Shown: positions 51,148 through 60,112, numbered from the stretch's first letter. The stretch: DNA of 64,000 bases from Pseudohoeflea suaedae (GCF_004354915.1 NZ_SMSI01000001.1:1984001-2048000); one strand, 5' to 3'. Translations and numbers: made by a program. Notes: generated by a model not told the origin, from the sequence alone.

Positions 51148-52008
51148 ATGCCGATGACCGCACGACTGACGCTACTCGGGACCAAGGGCGGCCCCGCCAT
51201 CAGGCCGGGAGGCCCGTCGCCGACATCTTCCCTGCTCGACCTGGCCGGCCGCAGGCTCGTCGTCGATTGCGGGCTGGGCGTGGCCCGCGGCCTCGTCGAG
51301 ACCGGCATGAAGCTGAGCGAACTCGACCTCGTCTTCATCACCCATCTTCATTCGGACCATGTGCTCGAACTGGGGCCACTGATCCACACCGCATGGACGG
51401 CGGGTCTGAACACGCCCGTGAAGGTCTACGGTCCGGTCGGCACGGCGGATGTCTGGCTGCATTTCTGTGCTTCGCTCGCCTATGACATCGAGACCAGGAT
51501 CGATGACGAGGGTCGCCCCGACATTCGGGAACTCGTCACCGTGCTCGAATATGGAGAGGGCGGGGTCCTCGCGGAAGACGGCCTGACGGTGTCGGCGCTG
51601 CGCGTCGATCACCCGCCGGTCACCGACTGTTTTGCGCTGAAATTCGAGGCGGACGGAAAGTCGGTGGTCTTCTCCGCCGACACGGCCTTCTTTCCTCCGC
51701 TGGCGGAATTTGCAAGGTCGGCGGACATTCTCGTTCACGAGGCTCTTCATCCCGAAGGGCTGGAACGTCTGGTCGCGCGCACCGGCAATGGCGCACGCCT
51801 GCGCCAGCATCTCACGGCCAGCCACACATTCGCCGAGGATGTCGGGCGCATCGCGAGCCAGGCAAACACCGCGCACCTCGTGCTCCATCACCTGGTGCCT
51901 GCCGACGATCCGGAGATCACCGCCCGGGACTGGTCACGCGAAGTGCGCAAGACATGGTCCGGTGAACTGACCATCGGCAGCGACGGCCTCGTCATTCCGC
52001 TCGACTGA
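51148..52008 (+). CDS. Metallo-beta-lactamase-fold hydrolase
   Basis: About 286 residues. FITHLHSDH is the dinuclear metal motif, with RVDHPPV, VVFSADT (Asp ligand), LVHEALH and the late LHHLVP His. The pattern matches the RNase Z/arylsulfatase-like or quinone-pathway branch of the superfamily. A substrate cannot be named. It follows mmsB by 7 bases on the same strand and may be cotranscribed, but has no obvious role in valine breakdown. The start may also be the ATG six bases further in. Confidence 0.82.
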   Translation: MPMTARLTLLGTKGGPAIRPGGPSPTSSLLDLAGRRLVVDCGLGVARGLVETGMKLSELDLVFITHLHSDHVLELGPLIHTAWTAGLNTPVKVYGPVGTADVWLHFCASLAYDIETRIDDEGRPDIRELVTVLEYGEGGVLAEDGLTVSALRVDHPPVTDCFALKFEADGKSVVFSADTAFFPPLAEFARSADILVHEALHPEGLERLVARTGNGARLRQHLTASHTFAEDVGRIASQANTAHLVLHHLVPADDPEITARDWSREVRKTWSGELTIGSDGLVIPLD

Positions 52009-52011
52009 GTT

Positions 52012-52599
52012 TCAGATCCTGGCGAGGTTCTGCTCGACCTTGGAGAGGTAGGCGCTCCGGCTTTCGGGCGTCGATACATCCATCCGGTAATGGGCAAGAT
52101 AAAGCGTCTTGCAACGCTTGCCGCACAGCCCGCGCATGCCGCGCAGGATCGTCCGCCGCCCGGGATGGCCGACGATATTGGTCCAGAGCCGCGTCGCCCC
52201 GCAGGTGGTGATGACGCCAAGAAACTTGATGTGCTGCATAAGTGGCTGGATCGGCGCCTCATCGGTCGGGATCGTGAACGCCATGTCGGGCGTCCATACC
52301 CGGTCGAGCCAGCCCTTGAGCATCGCCGGAAGACCATACCACCAGGTCGGATAGATGAAGAGAATGCCGTCTGCCGCCTTCAGCCGTCGGGCATGGTCGG
52401 GGAAGGGGTGATGCTCCATCGTCATCTCGTTGTAATGGCGCCGTTCCTCGGCCGACATGACGGGATTGAAGCCTTCCTCGTAGAGATCGAGAAGATCGAC
52501 CTCGTGCCCGCCGATCCTGAGGGCGCGGATCGCCGTCTCGCGGACTGCCGCGCAGAAGCTCTCTGGTACAGGATGGCAATAGACGAGAAGGATACGCAT
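52012..52599 (-). CDS. Flavodoxin-fold NAD(P)H oxidoreductase (second tandem copy)
   Basis: A 195-residue NQO1/MdaB/KefF-type flavoprotein: MRILLVYCHPVPESF, ADGILFIYPTWWYGLPAMLKGWLDRVWTPDMAF and LGVITTCGA are flavin-binding signatures. It reduces quinones or related compounds with NAD(P)H. It is the last gene of a seven-gene leftward operon and is a paralogue of the gene just upstream, which it overlaps by one base. That duplication suggests two related reductions or a heteromer. Confidence 0.88.
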   Translation of the reverse strand: MRILLVYCHPVPESFCAAVRETAIRALRIGGHEVDLLDLYEEGFNPVMSAEERRHYNEMTMEHHPFPDHARRLKAADGILFIYPTWWYGLPAMLKGWLDRVWTPDMAFTIPTDEAPIQPLMQHIKFLGVITTCGATRLWTNIVGHPGRRTILRGMRGLCGKRCKTLYLAHYRMDVSTPESRSAYLSKVEQNLARI

Positions 52600-53180
52600 C
52601 AGAAATTCTCCAGCACGCTTTGCACTTTCGACATGAAGGCATGCCGGGTTTCGGTGGTCGAGCGGTTCATGTCGTAATGCGCCAGATAGTGCACCGGCGC
52701 TCGGGGGCGAATCGTCAGCCTCAGCATGCGTTTGACGATCTTGCGCGGTGGATCGCCGGCAATGAAGGCGCGCAATCGCGTTCCGCCATAGCTCGTTATC
52801 ACCGCCAGCCTGCCGATATTGTGCAGGCATGGCGCGACCTGTCCGTCATCGATGCGGAAGGATACGCCAGGCAGGAACACCCGGTCGAACCACCCCTTGA
52901 GAATGGCGGGAAAGCCGTAATTCCAGACCGGATAGACCAGCACCAGCGCGTCGGCCTTCAGCAGGCGCTCCACACTGTCGGCAACCGCGTTCCGGTTGGT
53001 TCCGGTATCGTGATAGCCCAGCCGCTCGTCATGGGAGAGGACCGGATCGAATTTCTCGGCATAGAGATCGAGGCAGTCCACCGTGTGCCCCGCGTCGACA
53101 AGCGTCCGACGCGCCATGCGGAAGAGGCTGCCATTGAAACTCGATTCCACCGGATGGGCATGGACAAGCAGCACGCGCAT
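52599..53180 (-). CDS. Flavodoxin-fold NAD(P)H oxidoreductase (first tandem copy)
   Basis: A 193-residue paralogue of the following gene: MRVLLVHAHPVESSFNGSL, ADALVLVYPVWNYGFPAILKGWFDRVFLPGVSF, LAVITSYGG. The two share block order along their full length, including a C-terminal PVHYLAHYDMNRSTTETRHAFMSKV versus TLYLAHYRMDVSTPESRSAYLSKV segment. It starts 2 bases after the FAD oxidoreductase stop. Confidence 0.88.
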   Translation of the reverse strand: MRVLLVHAHPVESSFNGSLFRMARRTLVDAGHTVDCLDLYAEKFDPVLSHDERLGYHDTGTNRNAVADSVERLLKADALVLVYPVWNYGFPAILKGWFDRVFLPGVSFRIDDGQVAPCLHNIGRLAVITSYGGTRLRAFIAGDPPRKIVKRMLRLTIRPRAPVHYLAHYDMNRSTTETRHAFMSKVQSVLENF

Positions 53181-53182
53181 AT

Positions 53183-54583
53183 CTAGCGGCTTCCCTGCAA
53201 GCCCTTGAAAAGCCAGGTGCCTCCGGTGCTGAAATCGTAATCCGGGTCATCCCAGGCGATCATCTTTCCGGGATTGAGCAAACCCTTCGGATCAGCCTCG
53301 CGCTTGAAGGCGAGCTGGATCTCGTCGGTCTGCTTCGTCCCGCCTTCCTCCAGCGTGTAGCGGTGCGGATTGAAGATCGGGCAGCCATTGCCGGTATGGA
53401 AATCCATGATCTCGTCCAGCCGTTCGGCCGTCGTGAAGCGAACGAGCGGAAGCCCGAAGCAGGTGATGTCGCCGTCGAAGCGCACGAACTCGAGATGCGA
53501 GATCAACTCACCGTCGCCGAAACTCCGGTCCATCCGGGCGGAGAGTTCGAGCTGGTTCGGAAAGGGGTAGAGGACCTGGAGATAGGTCCATGCCGGATCA
53601 ACCCGGATCGCCCGCAGAGTGGTATGGTTCCAGGAAAGTTCGAAGACCGGCGGCAGGCCCTTGCGATCACTGGCGGAAGCTGCGTCGAAGGCAACGCGTC
53701 CACCGTTGCGCCGGTTGAAGGCAAGGAGCGCATCATGGGACTGCGGAGCGACCATGACGAGCACCACATGCTCGCCGTCCTGCAGGAACTTCTGGTGGCG
53801 CTTGAAATAGTCGAACGGGCAGGGCGCTGCGACCACCGAGATCAGCTTTGTGAGGATTCCGTCCTGGCGCGCCAGGGCATTCGCGTAAGCTGCGGCTTCA
53901 GTAAATGACGGGAAACCGATGATCAGGTCGATCCAGTCATAGGATGGGGCGAGCGGCATCTCGACTTCGGTGATGATGCCGTTGGTGCCATAGGCGTGGA
54001 TCGCCTTGTGAAGATCCTCGCCGGTCAATTCGAGCACCCGGGGTTCGGCTTCCATCGTCACGACGCGCAGCCGGATGACATTGCCGAAATCCCGCAATCC
54101 TCCGTAACTGATGGACCCGATGCCCCCCGAGCCGCCGGCGATGAAACCGCCGATCGTCGCGGTGTTGGCCGTCGACGGATGCATCCGCAACTCCTGGCCG
54201 GAATGGTCGCGCGCGGCCTTGTCGATATCCGCGCAGATCACACCGGGGCCGCAGACGATCCGGCCCGGAGCGATCTCGCGAATGTCGTTCATCTCCGCAA
54301 GCGAGAGCACCACTCCGCCCGACAGCGGCATCGCCTGTCCGTAATTGCCTGTGCCCGTGCCACGCGGGGTGACCGGGATGTCATGCCGATAACAGGCCTT
54401 GAGCACGGCGATCAGTTCGCCTTCGGTTTTCGGCGAGACGACAAGGTCGCCCGTAACCTCGGACAGCTGCTCCTTCAGGACAGGAGAGTACCAGTAGAAA
54501 TCCCGGCTCTTCTGCTGGACGATCTTTTCGTTGTCCTCGATCCGGATGTCGCCGAGGTCCGCGCGCAGGGCTTCAATACTCAT
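53183..54583 (-). CDS. FAD-linked oxidoreductase (GlcD/VAO type)
   Basis: A 466-residue protein with a PCMH FAD-binding domain: VVSPKTEGELIAVLKACYRHDIPVTPRGTGTGNYGQ and LRMHPSTANTATIGGFIAGGSGG, and a C-terminal ADPKGLLNPGKMI block. Members oxidise 2-hydroxyacids or other CH-OH/CH-NH groups. In this operon it likely oxidises the ring or a ring-derived product. It lies 3 bases after the amidohydrolase stop. No covalent-flavin His motif is obvious. Confidence 0.87.
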   Translation of the reverse strand: MSIEALRADLGDIRIEDNEKIVQQKSRDFYWYSPVLKEQLSEVTGDLVVSPKTEGELIAVLKACYRHDIPVTPRGTGTGNYGQAMPLSGGVVLSLAEMNDIREIAPGRIVCGPGVICADIDKAARDHSGQELRMHPSTANTATIGGFIAGGSGGIGSISYGGLRDFGNVIRLRVVTMEAEPRVLELTGEDLHKAIHAYGTNGIITEVEMPLAPSYDWIDLIIGFPSFTEAAAYANALARQDGILTKLISVVAAPCPFDYFKRHQKFLQDGEHVVLVMVAPQSHDALLAFNRRNGGRVAFDAASASDRKGLPPVFELSWNHTTLRAIRVDPAWTYLQVLYPFPNQLELSARMDRSFGDGELISHLEFVRFDGDITCFGLPLVRFTTAERLDEIMDFHTGNGCPIFNPHRYTLEEGGTKQTDEIQLAFKREADPKGLLNPGKMIAWDDPDYDFSTGGTWLFKGLQGSR

Positions 54584-54586
54584 TGC

Positions 54587-55900
54587 TCATCCTTCCATCA
54601 GGTCATCGAGTTCGCTGTAATGCGGCGGCTTGGCGGAGATCGGTTTTCCGTTCCGGATCACGATGCGGTTGGTTTCCGGGCGGGAGAGAAGCTCGGTGAA
54701 GCGGCGGCCCTCGAAGAGGATGAAGTCGGCCGAACCGCGATTCTTGAGGAGACCGCGCTCGGTCAGCCCCATCGCGCGGGCTGCGTTGCGCCCCACGGTG
54801 GCAGGCCAGTCGCCGACCGGATGATCGAAATGGAGAATGCGCGTTGCCTCGCGATACACTTCCAGCATGTCGAGATCGCCATAGGCGAAGAACGGATCGC
54901 GGGTATTGTCCGAGGCGACAGCGACATTGATGCCGCGCGCGGCCATTTCATGAAGCAGCGTCACGCCCCGCCAGCGCGGCGTCGTCTGGTTGGTACGCCG
55001 GTCCTGCAGGTACATGTTGCACATGGGCAGGGAAACGATGGAAAGCCCGGCCCGAGCGACCAGATCGAGCGTTTCGAGAACCTCCGTATCCGGCTGCCTC
55101 GCCAGCGAACAGCAATGGCCGACGAGAATGCGGTTCGCGAAACCGTGGCGCAGAGCAGCCCGCGCGATCCGCTCGAGCGACACGGCAGCCACGTCGTCGG
55201 TCTCGTCGGCATGGAAATCGAGCTCGAGGTTGAGCTTCATCGCCGTCTCGAACACCCGGTCGAGGAGTTCGTCGAGATCGGGCACCATGTAGGTGACGGC
55301 GCCGAGAACGCCGCCATGGCTGGCCACCGTCCTGGCGAGCGAGGCGAAGGCGTCCGCGTCGCGCACCGCGTCGATGCCGACGAGCGATGCCGCCTGCAGG
55401 TTGACCTTGCCCTTCCACCTGGCGCGCATCTCGGAAAAGACCGGCCAGGAGATGCTCTCCTGCGGTGCGATCGAATCGAGATGGGTCCGGATCGAGGATG
55501 TGCCGTGGGCATAGGCGCAGCGGATGCCGAACTCCATCCGGCGTGCGACGTCCTCCGCCGACCAGCGCGCGATCCGGTCCTCGCCGACCGAGCCCAGCGC
55601 GCCGGCGAACGTGCCGTCCGGATTGGGCTTGCGCGGCCAGATGTGGCCCTTGTCGAGATGGGTGTGGCAATCGACGAAAGTCGGCAGCACGATGCCGCCA
55701 TTGCCGTTGATCGTGTCCGGCACCGGCGGTCCGCCGCCCGGCTCGATCCTGGTGAACCGGCCGTCGTCGACCGTCAGCCTGGCTTGCGCCAGTCCGTCCT
55801 CGTCGAAGGACAGTCCGGCCACCGAAGTGGTGCTGCCATGGACGCGGATATTGTCGAGGATGAAATGGCCGGTATCCGGCAGCGTCACAGGCTTGTGCAT
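54587..55900 (-). CDS. Cytosine-deaminase-like amidohydrolase
   Basis: A 437-residue amidohydrolase of the CodA/isocytosine-deaminase branch. Metal ligands are seen in VDCHTHLDKGH (residues 77-87), FHADETDDVAA, GHCCSLA and VASDNTRDPFFAYGDLDM (Asp). It is expected to deaminate a heterocyclic amine such as cytosine, creatinine or a pteridine. It begins directly at the permease stop (no gap), so it is cotranscribed with the importer that probably brings in its substrate. Confidence 0.87.
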   Translation of the reverse strand: MHKPVTLPDTGHFILDNIRVHGSTTSVAGLSFDEDGLAQARLTVDDGRFTRIEPGGGPPVPDTINGNGGIVLPTFVDCHTHLDKGHIWPRKPNPDGTFAGALGSVGEDRIARWSAEDVARRMEFGIRCAYAHGTSSIRTHLDSIAPQESISWPVFSEMRARWKGKVNLQAASLVGIDAVRDADAFASLARTVASHGGVLGAVTYMVPDLDELLDRVFETAMKLNLELDFHADETDDVAAVSLERIARAALRHGFANRILVGHCCSLARQPDTEVLETLDLVARAGLSIVSLPMCNMYLQDRRTNQTTPRWRGVTLLHEMAARGINVAVASDNTRDPFFAYGDLDMLEVYREATRILHFDHPVGDWPATVGRNAARAMGLTERGLLKNRGSADFILFEGRRFTELLSRPETNRIVIRNGKPISAKPPHYSELDDLMEG

Positions 55901-56776
55901 TTATCGTTCCCGCTCGATGGCGCTTTCGTGCCAGCGCCTGAGGATCAGGTGGCTGATTGCGGACAGGGTGATGAAGATCAGGATGCCCGTCAGCGATATG
56001 AGCAGGAGTGCCGCAAAGAGCCGCGGGATCTTGAGCCTGTATCCGGCCTCGATGATTCGCGAGGCGAGACCCGACTCCTGACCCGCCGCGCCGGCCACGA
56101 ATTCGGCAACGACCGCGCCGATCAGCGCCAGCCCGCCGGCGATTTTCAGTCCGCCGAGGAAATAGGGCATGGAAGCCGGAAGCCGCAAATGCCACAGCGT
56201 CTGCCAGCGGCTTGCGCCGTTGAGCTTGAAATAGTCGAGCAGGTTTCGATCCACCGAATTCAGGCCCAGCGTCGTATTGGACAGGATCGGGAAGAAGGCG
56301 ACGATCCAGGCGCAGAGCAGCAGCTTGGCCGTCTGGTTGTCGACATAGATGTTGATCAGCGGGAAGATAGCAACGATCGGCGTGACCTGCAGAATGATCG
56401 CGAATGGAAAAAGCGACATTTCCACCCAGCGCGATTGCGCGAAGAGGACCGCGAGGCCGACACCACCGGTCACCGCCAGAAGAAGCGAGAGAAAGGTGAT
56501 CTTCAGGGTGACGAGAAGGGCGGGCAGAAGGATCGCCGCATCGGCCCAGAGCGTGGTGAGGACAAGCCAGGGGCGCGGCAGGATGTAGGGCGGGATCTCG
56601 TTCCAGACGCAGATGCGATCCCACAGGATCAATGCCGCGCCCATGATCAGGAGCGGCATCAGCCACCTGCCGATCCTCTCGCGCTGGCGCGCGCGCAGCC
56701 GGGCCTGTTCCTCGGCGTCCATGCCACGTTCGGCCGCCGGCTTCTCGGCGGCTACTGCCAGATCATTGGACGCCAA
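55901..56776 (-). CDS. ABC transporter permease (nitrate/taurine/pyrimidine type)
   Basis: About 291 residues with six helices; the EAA loop is LDYFKLNGASRWQTLWHLRLPASMPYFLGGLKIAGGLALIGAVVAEF. It is of the SsuC/TauC/ThiX class that works with NMT1-type binding proteins. The start is judged from GGAGAGG about 9 bases before a TTG at 56776; an ATG at 56722 without a site is the alternative. It overlaps the ATPase gene by some 14 bases. Confidence 0.85.
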   Translation of the reverse strand: MASNDLAVAAEKPAAERGMDAEEQARLRARQRERIGRWLMPLLIMGAALILWDRICVWNEIPPYILPRPWLVLTTLWADAAILLPALLVTLKITFLSLLLAVTGGVGLAVLFAQSRWVEMSLFPFAIILQVTPIVAIFPLINIYVDNQTAKLLLCAWIVAFFPILSNTTLGLNSVDRNLLDYFKLNGASRWQTLWHLRLPASMPYFLGGLKIAGGLALIGAVVAEFVAGAAGQESGLASRIIEAGYRLKIPRLFAALLLISLTGILIFITLSAISHLILRRWHESAIERER

Positions 56777-57548
56777 CGGACATATCCTCTCCCATCGCCG
56801 CGCCGAGCGTAGCGGAGACCTCGCGGCAGATCTCGGCATAGTGAGGCGAGGTGCGGTACATGTCGTCGCGCGGATAGGGCGCATCGACCGTCATCTCGCG
56901 AAAGATCCGCCCCGGCCGGGCAGCCATCACCGCGATGCGGTTGGACAGGAACACGCTCTCGAAGACAGAATGGGTGACGAATATCGCGGTAAAGCCGCGA
57001 TCGCGCCAGAGATCGAGCAAGTCGGCATTGAGGCGGAAGCGGGTGATCTCGTCAAGCGCCGCGAATGGTTCGTCCATCAGCAGCATCTTGGGACGTGTGA
57101 CCAGCGCTCGCGCGATCGACACCCGCATCTTCATGCCGCCGGATAGCTCGCGGGGCACGGCTTTCTCGAACCCCGTCAGATGGACCCGTTCGAGCGCATC
57201 GGCAATTTCACCGGCCGCCTCCTGGCGGGAGACGCCACGCAGCCTCAGCGGCATCCAGACATTGTCGTGGACGCTTGCCCAGGGCAGCAGTGTCGGTTCC
57301 TGGAAGACGAACCCGATATCGCCGCGTTGAATTTCGCCACCCTGCCAGTCGAGCTGGCCGGAGGTTGGTGCAGACAGCCCGGCGATGATGCGAAGCGCCG
57401 TCGATTTGCCGCAGCCGGAGGGGCCGAGAAGGCTGAGAAAATCACCCTGGCATATGGCGAGATTGACGTCGTCGAGCGCGGCGACGCCCGAGGCGAAACG
57501 CTTGCCGATATGGCGCAGGGCGAGCTGGGTGAGGGCAGATGCTGTCAT
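56763..57548 (-). CDS. ABC transporter ATPase (SsuB/TauB type)
   Basis: A 261-residue ATPase: Walker A GPSGCGKST, Q-loop FVFQEPTLLPW, signature RELSGGMKMRVSIARAL, Walker B MLLMDEPFAALDE, H-loop FVTHSVFESVFL. It energises the adjacent permease. The start at 57548 lies 59 bases after the binding-protein stop; a longer frame adds 21 residues with no homology. Confidence 0.92.
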   Translation of the reverse strand: MTASALTQLALRHIGKRFASGVAALDDVNLAICQGDFLSLLGPSGCGKSTALRIIAGLSAPTSGQLDWQGGEIQRGDIGFVFQEPTLLPWASVHDNVWMPLRLRGVSRQEAAGEIADALERVHLTGFEKAVPRELSGGMKMRVSIARALVTRPKMLLMDEPFAALDEITRFRLNADLLDLWRDRGFTAIFVTHSVFESVFLSNRIAVMAARPGRIFREMTVDAPYPRDDMYRTSPHYAEICREVSATLGAAMGEDMSVGVQ

Positions 57549-57607
57549 GTCTTGCGGCCTTGCGGCGGGAGGCCCGGCAAAGCCCGGACCTCGCCGACAT
57601 CGGTCCC

Positions 57608-58609
57608 TCATTTCTTCAGATCCAGCCCCACCTTCTGGTTCACGAAGTCGAGCGTGTAGGTGGACTTGATGTCTAGGCCGTCCTCGACGACGCCGGCTTT
57701 CACCATCTTGTCGTAAAAGCTCTGCATCCGCGCGTCGGTCATGGCGCCGATCCCAATGGTCTCCGTGTCGCCGGAATCGACGATGCCGTATTCCTTCATC
57801 TTGTCGATGGAAAAGGCGATCTGATCATCCGACATGTCGGGATTGTCTTTCTGGATCAGCGCATTGGCCGCCGAATTGTCGCCATAGAGATAGCTGTACC
57901 AACCCTTGATCGAGCCTTCGACGAAGCATTTGACCACCTCCGGCTTCTCCTCGATCGTTGCCGCCATGGCTTCGATGGTGGTCGAATAGGTATCGAACCC
58001 GTAATCGGCGATCAGGAACAGTTTGGGCGAAAAGCCGCCTTCCTGTTCGACCGCGTAGGGCTCCGACGTGATGTAGCCCTGTTGCACGGACTTCTTGTCG
58101 GCAATGAAGGGAGCCGGATTGAAGGTGTAGGGCACGCGCTTGGAGGCATCGAATCCGAATTCGGTGATCATCCACTGGAAGTAGCTTTGGAAACCCTGGT
58201 CGCCGAGAATGTAGGTGTCGGCGTCCTTGAGCGATTCCCAGCTTTCGAAGCCCTGGTCGGGATGGGTCATCAACACCTGCGGCTCTTTCTGGAACGACGC
58301 CGCGACGACCTTGACCGGAATGTTCTCCGCGGCTGCCGAGAAGGCTTCGAGCATGTTGCCGCCCATGTTGAAGTCGATCTTGCCGGCCAGGAGCAGGGCG
58401 CGGTTATTGACCTGCGGGCCGCCGGGCAGGATCGTGACCTCGAGGCCGCAGGCCTCGTAGGTGCCGTCGGCGACCGACTGGTAGAAGCCGCCATGTTCCG
58501 GTTGCGCCAGCCAGTTGGTGCCGAACGAGACCTTTTCGAGAGCCAGTGTCTGGCCCGCGGTTCCGGAAAGAAGAAGAACAGTAAGAAGGCTGCGAGAAAG
58601 AGCTGTCAT
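57608..58609 (-). CDS. NMT1/THI5-like periplasmic substrate-binding protein
   Basis: A 333-residue binding protein. Residues 1-23 (LLTVLLLSGTAGQTLAL) form a signal peptide. The mature part, KVSFGTNWLAQPEHGGFYQSVADGTYEACGLEVTILPGGPQVNNRALLLAGKIDFNMGGN, is the NMT1/ThiY signature of binders for pyrimidines and similar N-compounds. It is the first gene of the operon and carries its promoter region. I saw no THI-box (TPP riboswitch) upstream, so thiamine control is not supported. Confidence 0.88.
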   Translation of the reverse strand: MTALSRSLLTVLLLSGTAGQTLALEKVSFGTNWLAQPEHGGFYQSVADGTYEACGLEVTILPGGPQVNNRALLLAGKIDFNMGGNMLEAFSAAAENIPVKVVAASFQKEPQVLMTHPDQGFESWESLKDADTYILGDQGFQSYFQWMITEFGFDASKRVPYTFNPAPFIADKKSVQQGYITSEPYAVEQEGGFSPKLFLIADYGFDTYSTTIEAMAATIEEKPEVVKCFVEGSIKGWYSYLYGDNSAANALIQKDNPDMSDDQIAFSIDKMKEYGIVDSGDTETIGIGAMTDARMQSFYDKMVKAGVVEDGLDIKSTYTLDFVNQKVGLDLKK

Positions 58610-58798
58610 GACACCATCCTTGGCTTACGCGACGACCTTCATGGCGCCGCTTCTCCATGCCGCTACGGAGCAAGCTTCATGCCAGAAGCCGGGGCCGTGC
58701 CACCCGGGAGGCTCCGGGTTTCGTTCCGCACGACGGTGGCGATTTCTGCTGCGTGTTGCTTAATTCGTGGTCAGTGCTCCCGTTCTGACCATTGCATC

Positions 58799-58827
58799 TT
58801 GACCCATTTGCCGGGCCTTTGGAATAG
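58799..58827 (+). promoter_or_regulatory. Candidate promoter of the RidA/creatininase unit
   Basis: TTGACC (58799-58804), a 17-base spacer and GAATAG (58822-58827) match sigma-70 spacing. A start near 58834 would exclude translation from an upstream ATG at 58828 and supports the ATG at 58888. Confidence 0.45.
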
Positions 58828-58887
58828 ATGTCGGAAGCGGTGCAGCCGACCGCCCGCAACGATCGCCGGGAGGCAGGGGAAGACTGG

Positions 58888-59280
58888 ATGAAATATCACA
58901 CGCCGGAGACGATCCGCCCGCCATTCGCGCGCTACAGCCATGCCGTCGAGGTGCCGCCGGGATGTCGGCTCATGGTGTGCTCCGGTCAGCTGGGGCTTAC
59001 CAGGGATGATCATATTCCGGAGGATGCGGGCGCGCAGGCGGAACTGTGCTTTGCCGCCGTGAAGGAGATTCTCGCTTCGGCGGGCATGGATTTCTCCCAT
59101 ATCGTGCGCATCAATGCCTATGTTACCGACCGCACCTGGCTGAAACCCTATATGGCCGTGCGCGACAGGCTGTTCGGCGATCCGCCTCCGGCCTCCACAC
59201 TCATGATCGTCTCGGGATTTGCCAACGAGGCCTTCAAGGTGGAAATAGAGGTGCTGGCCGCCGCACCCGCATTGGAATGA
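58888..59280 (+). CDS. RidA-superfamily protein lacking the catalytic Arg
   Basis: A 130-residue YjgF/Rid domain: LMVCSGQLGLTRDDHIPEDAGAQAELCFAAVKEILASAG, HIVRINAYVTDRTWLKPYMAVRDRLFG, VEIEVLAAAP. The Arg that defines enamine/imine deaminases (Arg105 in RidA, in P-A-R-S) is Ser103 here (P-A-S-T), so it belongs to an Arg-less Rid subgroup of unknown activity. GGGAGGCAGGGGA precedes the ATG at 58888. It is divergent from the ABC/amidohydrolase operon and followed by the creatininase gene. Confidence 0.85.
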   Translation: MKYHTPETIRPPFARYSHAVEVPPGCRLMVCSGQLGLTRDDHIPEDAGAQAELCFAAVKEILASAGMDFSHIVRINAYVTDRTWLKPYMAVRDRLFGDPPPASTLMIVSGFANEAFKVEIEVLAAAPALE

Positions 59281-59317
59281 GGGCGCGTGACCGGCGCGCT
59301 TGAAGGAAAGAGACCAT

Positions 59318-60112
59318 ATGACGAGAAAGATCTGGTGGGGCGACTTCACCGCTCCCGAATTCACCGACATCGATGCCAATGCGACCATCGCCGTGCTGCC
59401 GATCGCGGCGATCGAGCAGCATGGGCCGCATCTGCCGGTTTCCACCGATAGCTCGATCATGGAAGGCATGATCGATACCGTCATTCCGCTCGTGCCGGAC
59501 GATCTCGACCTGCGCATCCTGCCGATCCAGCAGGTCGGCAAATCCAACGAGCACCTCCACGCGCCGGGCACGCTGTCCATTCCCGCCACCACGCTGATCG
59601 ACCACTGGGTCGAACTCGGGCATTCCGTCGCCCGCGCAGGCATCCGCAAGATCATCATCATCACCTCCCACGGCGGCAACGAGGAGGTCATGGGCATCGT
59701 CTCGCGTGAACTGCGCGTCCGCGCCCGGATGATGTCGGTCAAGACGAGCTGGATGCGCTTCGGACTGCCCGAAGGCATGTATTCCGATGAGGAACGCCGC
59801 TACGGTATCCATGGCGGCGACGTCGAAACATCGCTGATGCGCCATTTCCGCCCCGAACTGGTTGACATGACGAGGGCGGAAAATTTCGTCTCCGCCGTCA
59901 AGCGCGCGGAAGGCGAGTTCGATCTCCTCAAGCACACCGGCACCCACGCCTTCGCCTGGATGGCCAACGACCTGCATCCATCGGGTACCGTTGGCGAGGC
60001 GGCCGAGGCGACGGCGGAGAAGGGCAGGGCGACCGCAGAGCACCAGGCAAAGGGCTTTGTCGAACTCGCCAGGGAACTGCGCCGGGCCGATCTGGATGCG
60101 TGGCTGGCGTAG
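59318..60112 (+). CDS. Creatininase-family amidohydrolase
   Basis: A 264-residue protein. Metal ligands appear in AAIEQHGPHLPVSTDS (Glu, His, Asp) and ITSHGGNEEV (His, Glu), plus the late GDVETSLM. The family includes creatinine amidohydrolase, FAPy deformylase and MftE; all hydrolyse amide or formamide bonds, often in rings. Here it is 37 bases after the RidA-like gene, in a locus with a CodA-like enzyme and an NMT1-type importer, so ring opening of an N-heterocycle is a reasonable inference. GAAGGAAAG precedes the ATG. Confidence 0.88.
   Translation: MTRKIWWGDFTAPEFTDIDANATIAVLPIAAIEQHGPHLPVSTDSSIMEGMIDTVIPLVPDDLDLRILPIQQVGKSNEHLHAPGTLSIPATTLIDHWVELGHSVARAGIRKIIIITSHGGNEEVMGIVSRELRVRARMMSVKTSWMRFGLPEGMYSDEERRYGIHGGDVETSLMRHFRPELVDMTRAENFVSAVKRAEGEFDLLKHTGTHAFAWMANDLHPSGTVGEAAEATAEKGRATAEHQAKGFVELARELRRADLDAWLA

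Noticed and set aside
53996-56812. A 938-codon open frame on the plus strand across the FAD oxidoreductase, amidohydrolase and permease genes
   Set aside because: It crosses three genes with clear motifs on the other strand and shows no family signature of its own.
58610-58800. Possible TPP riboswitch before the NMT1-type binding protein
   Set aside because: No THI-box elements (CUGAGA, ACCUGAUCUGG-like) could be found on the minus strand, so thiamine control is not supported.
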